Positions 57,034-64,000 of a DNA stretch of 64,000 nucleotides are shown here, piece after piece; positions within the stretch are counted from its first letter, which is position 1; each line of letters begins with the position of its first letter. Source of the DNA: Centrapalus pauciflorus (lineage: Eukaryota; Streptophyta; Magnoliopsida; Asterales; Asteraceae). The stretch covers positions 315,001 to 379,000 of the forward strand of contig JAANYP010003248.1 of assembly GCA_020465985.1 (NCBI GenBank), given 5' to 3'. Under the pieces are notes generated by a model, which saw only the letters and a program-made list of their open reading frames with translations, ran no database searches and was not told the origin of the DNA. The position numbers and the translations under genes are program-made.

Positions 57034-57570
57034 CTAGTTTATAACCCACGTATTACGTGGATATTTTTAATTAAATTTATTTATATAAAATGTATATGAG
57101 TAAAAATAAAAACATACAACAATAATAATTGTGTTTATTTTTTATTATTTACAGATTAAAAAATAGAGTATATTTATTTTTTTTTAAAATATTAAATTAT
57201 ATTTATCTTTTATTTTTTATAAGTTGTAATTATCTTTTTGGTGAACGTAGAGGTGACACGTGACATTTGATGTTTTCCTTTATTATACATAATAATAATA
57301 ATATTTTCCACAACTAATTCAAATTTTTACATTTGGATCTATTTGTGATTATTATGGATAATAATGATAGATATTTATTTTAGGTAAACATTAATTTAAA
57401 TGTTACAAAATCTAATTTATTACTAATTAATTAATGAAAAAAATAATGTCAAAATTTAATGCAATTAAGTTAAGGTGTTAAATTTGAAAAAAGAGGTGGA
57501 AAAATAAAATTTTCTTGTATTGTAGAAGTGACATATGACATGAATTGTTTCGTTTTATTATAATATATAG
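57034..57570 (-). mobile_element. Non-autonomous Helitron, unit 1
   Basis: On the minus strand the 3' end is hairpin CCACGTAATACGTGG, then GTTATAAA, then CTAG (57037-57034) followed by T, the Helitron signature (short palindrome about 10 nt before CTRR, insertion 5' of T). The 5' end toward 57570 reads CTATATATTATAATAAAACG, slightly altered from the expected TC start. It has no Rep/helicase. Internal sequence (TTTTTACATTTGGATCTA, ATAATGATAGATATTTATTT) is repeated in unit 2. Confidence 0.75.
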
Positions 57571-58320
57571 GTTAATCAACCCATGTATTACATGGGTTGA
57601 TTTAGAAAATACATATTTTTTTTATATTTTAATAAATTATTATAAAATTTATATATAATTAAAATACAAAATTGAAAGCTAGTTAAATTAAAGATATAAA
57701 AATACTTAGTTGTTTGATATTAAAAAATATTATTATACTGTATTATTAAAAACAGATAATATGTGTTTGCAAAAAATGTTTCTTTTAATTTTTATTAACT
57801 TTAAATATGAAATTTCAATGTATAAAACAAAAAACTTCAATTATGTGAATGTGTATGTATTTTGAAAATGATAAAATATGAAAATGGAATATCTGAAAAT
57901 CAACAATCAAAATTTATCATATTCACAATTGAAGTTTTACCAATTAAATTTTAAATCTTATTAACAAAATAATTAACAAAATTTTTTAACTTTATTTACT
58001 ATACTTCTACATTTAAATCCAAATTTTTACATTTGAATTTAACTATGATCATTAAGGATAATAATGACACATATTTATTTTAGGTAAATATTAATTCATT
58101 AATGAAAAAATTAAAATCAAAATTTAATGTAATTAAGGTAAGGAAGTAAATTTAGAAAATGAATTTAAAAAAATGACATAGGTATAATTATTGATTTTAA
58201 TTAAGGGTATAAGAGACATTTCACAAATAATTATGAGTTGTCATTAATCTGGACCATTGATTTCTTTCCATCCAATGGTCCAGAAACTCCAATTGATTTT
58301 CTTATTATATATAGTATAGA
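57571..58320 (-). mobile_element. Non-autonomous Helitron, unit 2
   Basis: On the minus strand it starts A/TCTATACTATATATAATAAG at 58320, a canonical Helitron 5' end, and ends with hairpin AACCCATGTAATACATGGGTT near 57575-57600, then GATTAACCTA. It is head to tail with unit 1 and shares about 100-bp blocks with it (TTTTACATTTGAATTTAACT; AAAATTTAATGTAATTAAGG). Confidence 0.75.
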
Positions 58321-59481
58321 TTACATAAATGGTCTCTGTGTTTTGTTTAAAATTACGAAAATGATCTCCCAACTTCCAAAGTTGTAGTGGTATTCCCTTA
58401 AACCATTTATTACTTGCAGAAACGATTTTTCTGTAACTAAACTTTTTAAAACTGACAATTTTGCATTTTTCCCAATTACAAGTTTGGTCCCTCCACTATT
58501 TAATTTAATTTCAACTTTAGTTTTTTTCTTAAGTTTTTATTTTTGGTTTTAAATTTGAAATATTAATTTAATAATTTATGATTTGATTCATTATTAAACG
58601 TATTATTATTGTTATTTTTATTAATTATACCTATTTATTTATTAAAAATTATTTCCATTTATATACTTAATTTATGCCTCTTTTATATGTATTCAGTTTA
58701 TTTCTAAAAGATTTATTTACTTTAAATTTTATTGGTTAAACTATTTGTATATATTTATCATTTATATTTTTATATCTAAAAATTTCATTATATTAATATA
58801 TTTTGCTATTACTATGATTATTAAGAAAGATATATAAATTGAATTTTTTATTCGTTTTAATTTTAATATTATGTTAGTCTAATACATTTCAATTTAAATT
58901 TACTAATTTATAATTTTGCTTTATATGTTTTGTTATGTTAATACATTTTAATTTTAATTTATAGTTTCATTTGTTTTTATTTAAATATTTTGTTATGCCA
59001 GTACATTTTGATTTTAATTTAGCATTTCATTCGTTTTGATTTACAGTTTTGCTACGTTAATACTTAAGTGAAAATGAACAAATGTTTTAAGTAAAAATGA
59101 ATAAAACATATTAATTTACAAAATTGTAAATCAAAACTATTAAAATACTAGATTTAAATCAAACGTATTGACATAACAAAATATTTAAATTAAAACAAAT
59201 AAGAAACTAAACTTAAATCAAAATGTATTAATGTAACAAAATATTTAAATCAAAAGAAATAAAGTATTAAATTTAAATCAAAATCTATTAGCCAAACAAA
59301 ATATGTAATTTAAAATGAACAAAAATCTAAATTTATATATTTTTCCTAAAAATCATAATTAAATCAAAATATATTAAGGTAATGAAATAGTTAAATAAAA
59401 AAGTATAAATAATAAAATTATACAAATAGGTTAACAAATGAAATATAAAATAAATATATATTTGATAAATAAACTGAATAG

Positions 59482-59555
<74 letters not shown>

Positions 59556-59820
59556 TTAAATCATAATTTGTTAAACTAATATTTTAAATATAAAATCAAA
59601 AGTAAATTTTTAAGAAAATGACCAAACTTGAAATTAAATTAAATAATAGAGGGACGAAACTTGTAATTGAGAAAAATGATAAAATCGTCTTTAAAAAGTT
59701 TAGAAATAGAAGGACTGTTTCCGTAAGTAAAAAGTAGTTTGAAGGAATATCACTGTAACTTTGTAAGTTGTGAGACCGTCTTTTTAATTTTAAATAAACC
59801 ATAGAGACCATTTCTACGTA
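58321..59820. repeat. 1.5-kb foldback hairpin, ATAAATGGTC family
   Basis: The left end TTACATAAATGGTCTCTGTG and right end ATAGAGACCATTTCTACGTA are inverted. So are successive inner blocks: AACTTCCAAAGTTGTAGTGG / CACTGTAACTTTGTAAGTTG, ACAAGTTTGGTCCCTCCACT / GAGGGACGAAACTTGTAATT, and ATTATTAAAC-rich AT blocks down to an apex near 59070 (ACTTAAGTGAAAATG...). The arms are about 700 bp with no large loop. It abuts the Helitron end at 58320 with no gap. Noncoding. Confidence 0.85.
59485..59551. repeat. (AAT)n microsatellite in the hairpin right arm
   Basis: About 22 AAT units, matching a much shorter TTATTATTATTG stretch in the left arm (near 58602), so one arm has expanded. Confidence 0.95.
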
Positions 59821-60933
59821 TCAATAATTGGTTGTGAAAATTGAAAAATGTCAAATATTGCATTCAAACACGTATGCACGTGTAGACATCATCCAAATCT
59901 ATATGGCCATATGGGTAATGCACTAATTAACTTCCAAAGTTGTATCGAGTTATCTTTTCAAATGTCAACCACATTCTACTAAAATATTTTATTGCTCCAA
60001 ATATTTAATTATTTCACATTAAATGACATAATGATTTTTGGTTATAATTGCAAAATACTTTAATACATTGGTGTACTTTCATATAAATATATGCTGATGA
60101 TTAATATTTTAAAACATAAACACAAAACTTTTGTTACAAATAAGTTTTTACTGTTGACATTTATTGAAAGATGTGGGTAAATTTCATGTTTTATTGTTAT
60201 TAAAACCACTTATTTTTGGTTTTCAATAAATTATTAAATCCTAACTGAAAGGAAGGTTTTGTTAAAAAAAAAAAAAAACGATTGGACCTTTATTTTGATA
60301 TCCAAGAAGTGATTATAGATTGAGAGTGGGCAATACGTTGTTACTTGGACGCATGAAGCCATGAACGTATGCTTTTTGGATACCTTTAATTTAAAATAAT
60401 AATAATAATAATAAACTTCAAAGAATATATCTAAGATATCGCTATAGCGTGTGGACTAAACTTATCTTAAAATCATGAATAATATTTTATTATTAGACTT
60501 TGTATTATTATTGATTTGTATGTTTTGATGTTGACAGTTTACACTTGATCGACTTGATATAAAAAGTAGAAACGATGACTTTTCAAACATAATGGGCCGG
60601 ACTCGTTTATTTCTTCGTTGAGACGTAGATGGTTGGTTTTCTGAGTTTTGGTTTATATACAACTATATTATACAAGGTTGTTGTTTGTCATATAATAACT
60701 AGTCTTCTCAACTTAATATTATTATTATTTTTTTTTTTGTTAATGTTATTGGATGTGTTAACTACTAAACCAACATTTCACAACGGTGATAATTTAAGTG
60801 TGATCGGGGTTGCCACCTTCGACCCAAGCCGCAAGCCACACCACCCCTTCATCTTGGCCCCGACCAAAATCCACGCTACGTTGGCTTCTCTTTCTGAATT
60901 TAAATGGTATTGGATAATTGAGATAGAAATCTA
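59821..60933. other. Intergenic DNA with one GC-richer patch
   Basis: 60770-60905 is markedly GC-richer (GGGGTTGCCACCTTCGACCC, GGCCCCGACCAAAATCC) inside a 105-codon frame starting at 60629. I recognise no domain. It ends about 30 bp before a Helitron start and may be a gene or LTR fragment. Confidence 0.4.
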
Positions 60934-61269
60934 TCTATACTATTAAAAGAGTAACAAAGTTGTCACTTGTCATCTTCTTCTTTTATTTGACACTCGTTAT
61001 TTTCTTATTTAATTTGTCATTTGTCATTTTTACAAATTGTCATGTCATTTACTAGAATTATTAATAATATCAAATCTAATCTAATTCAATCCAATCTATT
61101 AAAATATATTTTAACTATTAACTAACTAAAATTCATTAAACTAAAACTTTAAAATTATTTTTATACATTTATAAATATTTAATATTAACTTTTAATGTTA
61201 TGTTTATATAGTTTCAAGAAAGAAATATTTATTAGAATTATCCGTGTAATACACTATTTAATAAACTAG
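60934..61269 (+). mobile_element. Short non-autonomous Helitron, 336 bp
   Basis: The 5' end is A/TCTATACTATTAAAAGAGTA at 60934, the standard plant Helitron start. The 3' end has a degenerate hairpin CCGTGTAATACACTATTTAA, then CTAG at 61266-61269 followed by T. The interior is the usual TTGTCACTTGTCATCTTCTT wording. No coding capacity. Confidence 0.8.
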
Positions 61270-62103
61270 TATCAAATATAGGTAATTTCATCCTTTTGGA
61301 TTATGGAAAAATGAAATGGATTAAGAAAGATTAGCTAATTGATGTTGATGTGATCATAAAGATAGAAAATTTAGAAAGATGGGTACTCCTTTCATTCTAA
61401 GGTTCTATATGTTGAGTTGTGATTAATTTAAAGACCGGCATAAAATCTAACTTATTGTAAAATATGTTCCTAAATCCTGAGTAAACACATTGTTGAGTAC
61501 TTGAGTTCCTCTATTGTAGGTTTGGTTCCGTCTATTTTTAGTTTTCTTTTGCTTGGCTCCTTATCTCAGTAGCTTAGATGGTTTTGTAGTTTTCTGTTTG
61601 CCTCCCCAATTTTGATTTTTGGAGGGTGCCTCTCTTTTTATAAGAGTATTCATGGATGGTTAACCGTACCGAAAATGACTTTCGGATGGTTAATTAAATA
61701 TATCGGTTCGAAACTCTATATATTTTGTCTTTCCAAAAAAAAAAAAAAAACTCTTATTGAATACCATATTATTATTGTGATAGCTTTTTGTATGTTATCC
61801 AAAATTTTAAGGTCACAACCATTTGGGAAACAATACATAATATGGATGACTTTTGCAACCTCACTCAAACAAGTTAAAATAAAATTTGTTTTTAGTTCTT
61901 AGTGTTTTGTGATTAAAAAAAAAAAGAGTAGAATTTAGTTACAAGGGTCGGCTAAGGTTATGATGTGAATAGTTAGAAATCTAAATTCATCTATATATGG
62001 ATAGGAAAGCTTGTAAACTAAAAAAATTTAATAAAATATAAATAAATTCTAATTTTTTAGAATCTTGAACCAAACACATCATTCATCATATATTTAATTG
62101 AGT
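61270..62103. other. Intergenic DNA with a possible retroposon tail
   Basis: 61500-61750 is T-rich, unique-looking sequence that ends in CTTTCC followed by about 18 A residues (61736-61751), suggestive of a LINE/SINE 3' end. No target duplication was found. Confidence 0.4.
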
Positions 62104-62442
62104 AAATTACATAAATGGTCCCTGTGGTTTGCATAAAACTTTGGATACGGTCCCTGTGGTTTCAATTTTGCATAAACGGTCCTTATGTTCACTATTTACA
62201 TGCAAAAATGGTCTCTCTGCCGTTAACTTTAACAATCAAATGGTTAAATCTTTTATAATGACCATTTTACCCTTTTATTTGATAACATTTTGGTCCCTCA
62301 AGTTTGTGGTTAAAGTTTAAATGGCCAAAAGACCATATCCGTAACAAAACTTCAACCACAAGGACCGTGAGTGTAATTTTTAAAGTTAAAGGATACAATC
62401 CATAATTTCTAATAAACCACAGGGACGAAATTTGTAATTTAC
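62104..62442. repeat. MITE-like repeat, TTACATAAATGGTCCCTGTGG family
   Basis: The left end AAATTACATAAATGGTCCCT is mirrored by AGGGACGAAATTTGTAATTT at the right end. GTCCCTGTGGTTT recurs inside. Relatives are at 58321-59820 and, decayed, at 20838-21040. Confidence 0.75.
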
Positions 62443-63863
62443 CCTTATTATTATTATAACTATTATTATTATTATTTATTGATAATTTAACTTTTTACGT
62501 ATTAATTTTTTTGTTTATTAAGTTTCCTATATTTTAATATATTTTTTAATTTAAATTGCAAACTTAATATTTTTTTTATTATAAACAATTGTATCAAATT
62601 AGAATCGATTTTCTTTTTTAGCTTTTTCGAGTGAAAAATACAAACATTTTATATTGTACTTTTCAAACAAAAAAATTTTGAACATTAAGCTTTTATTTGT
62701 TTTTCAAACGAAAAGAAGTTACTAACCGATTTTTTGTTTTGGAAAACGAAAATAAATACAAACAATTCTGTTATTAGTTTTTTGCAAACGAAAAAACTAC
62801 GAAAAATTCTGATTTTCCAAACAAAAAAATCATTTATCTAGTTTTTCGAACCAAACCATTACCTTTTATTTTTTTCTCCGAACGAAAAACTACGAACCAT
62901 TACGTTTTAAAGTTTATTCAAAAAAAAATGAAATAGTGTGTAGTCTTTTTGTTCGGAAAAACTAAAAAAATTGAATGGTTTGTAGTTTTTTACGATTGGA
63001 AAAAGTTAAAAACGTAATGATTATAATAACATAAAAATCTAACAAAAAATAGACCCTTTTTGATTTTTTAGCTTTTCCCAAACATACAAAATACGTTTTA
63101 TCTAAAAATGAAATAGTCTATTTTTTTGTTCGATTTTTATGTTATACTAATCATTACGTTTGTAACGTTTTCCAATCGCAAAAAACTACAAATTATTCCA
63201 TCTTTTTTAGTTTTTCCGAACAAAAAGGCACACACTATTTCATTTTTTGAAAAAAACTTTAAAACGTAATGGTTCGTAGTTTTTCGTTCGGAGAAAAAAA
63301 ATTAAAGTAATGGTTTGGTTTGGTTCGAAAAACTAGAAAAATAAAATGATTTTTTTGTTTGGAAATATAGAAAATCAGAATTTTTCGTAGTTTTTTCGTT
63401 TGCAAAAACTAATAACAGAATTGTTTGTATTCATATTCGTTTTCCAAAACAAAAAACCGGAATGGGTTGAATCTTTTGGTGCAGAAAAAAATAAAAAACA
63501 GATTGGTTTTCGTAGTTTTTTACGTTTTAAAAATGAAAAACTTAAAATATGAATGGTTAGTAACTTTTTTCCGTTTGTAAAAACAAATAAAAGTTTAAGG
63601 TTCAAATTTCTTTGGTTTGGAAAACTACAAAATAATTTTTTTTATTTTTTTCATTCGAAAAAGCTACAAAAACAAAATTGATTCTAAGTTGTTACTATTG
63701 TTTATAATAAAATAAATAAATATATATGTTTGTAATTTAAATTAAAAAATATATTAAAATATAGGAAACTTAATAAACAATAAATTAATATGCAAAAATT
63801 AAAATTAATAATAAATAAATAATAACAATAATAATAGTTATAATTATAATAATGATGATGATG

Positions 63864-63923
<60 letters not shown>

Positions 63924-64000
63924 TAGTTAAATAAAAAAATTTACTTGAGGGACCAAAACTAAAATGAACTACAAACTTGAGGGACCAAAATGTTATCAAA
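62281..64000. repeat. Giant foldback hairpin (at least 1.7 kb), runs off the window end
   Basis: GATAACATTTTGGTCCCTCA at 62281 is mirrored by TGAGGGACCAAAATGTTATC ending at 63997. Inner blocks pair all the way in (TTAATATATTTTTTAATTTA / TAAATTAAAAAATATATTAA; AATCGATTTTC...; TTGTTCGGAAAAACTAAAAA / TTTTTAGTTTTTCCGAACAA; AACGTAATGATTATAATAAC / GTTATACTAATCATTACGTT) to an apex near 63080. Arms contain a periodic GTTTTTCGTTTGGAAAAC-like motif. The right arm carries an expanded (AAT)n. The outer end of the right arm lies beyond the window. Confidence 0.88.
63853..63921. repeat. (GAT)n-(AAT)n microsatellite
   Basis: A few GAT units pass into about 19 AAT units; the corresponding left-arm segment (62445-62480) holds only a short TTA run. 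Confidence 0.95.

Noticed and set aside
59485..59551. Tandem AAT array considered as a satellite or CRISPR-like array
   Set aside because: It is a simple trinucleotide microsatellite with no spacers, and the genome is a plant nucleus.

Overview
The window is nuclear DNA from a flowering plant, most likely an asterid eudicot and plausibly Asteraceae (inference from the style of the genes and LINE). It is very AT-rich, its genes have GT-AG introns, and it is packed with plant-type transposable elements and microsatellites. No prokaryotic, organellar or viral backbone, CRISPR array, rRNA or tRNA was recognised. Exons were reconstructed by hand from splice sites and from remembered family sequences, and each model stays in frame from ATG to stop.

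Five protein-coding genes are supported. (1) A ten-exon casein kinase 2 alpha subunit with a plastid-transit-like N-terminus (minus strand, 13230-19877). (2) A seven-exon formamidase/acetamidase-family amidohydrolase (minus, 22023-24162), preceded by a lone second copy of its first exon (24826-25044). (3) A two-exon class II LOB-domain transcription factor of the LBD37/38/39 type (plus, 39065-39997). (4) A SAGA-complex ADA1-like subunit with an intron-free CDS and a 5'UTR intron (plus, 48482-49516). (5) A four-exon secreted class III peroxidase (minus, 51450-52754). They are unrelated in pathway: plastid signalling, amide hydrolysis, nitrogen/anthocyanin-type repression, chromatin co-activation and cell-wall redox.

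Between genes the window is a transposon graveyard. 1-13 kb holds non-autonomous DNA elements: two hAT-type elements with perfect 8-bp target duplications, foldback MITEs, a (TA)n-associated foldback, a CACTA end and a nearly G-free insert. 25-36 kb holds more MITEs and a small Copia element whose two LTRs are inverted relative to each other. 36.2-38.8 kb is a 5'-truncated, frameshifted LINE with a 65-A tail, ending about 300 bp upstream of the LBD start codon. 40.3-43.0 kb is a nest: a 961-bp Mutator-like foldback, a decayed hAT transposase and a decayed LINE 3' end. 53-64 kb holds another foldback, a third LINE 3' end, three short Helitrons (two head to tail) and two very large hairpins (1.5 kb and at least 1.7 kb).

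The observations most worth follow-up are the orphan formamidase first exon, whose donor is phase-compatible with the intact gene's exon 2 (possible alternative promoter/isoform); the giant foldbacks as potential small-RNA sources; the Copia element with inverted LTRs; the LINE insertion at the LBD promoter; and a five-run G-quadruplex motif in the CK2 leader.
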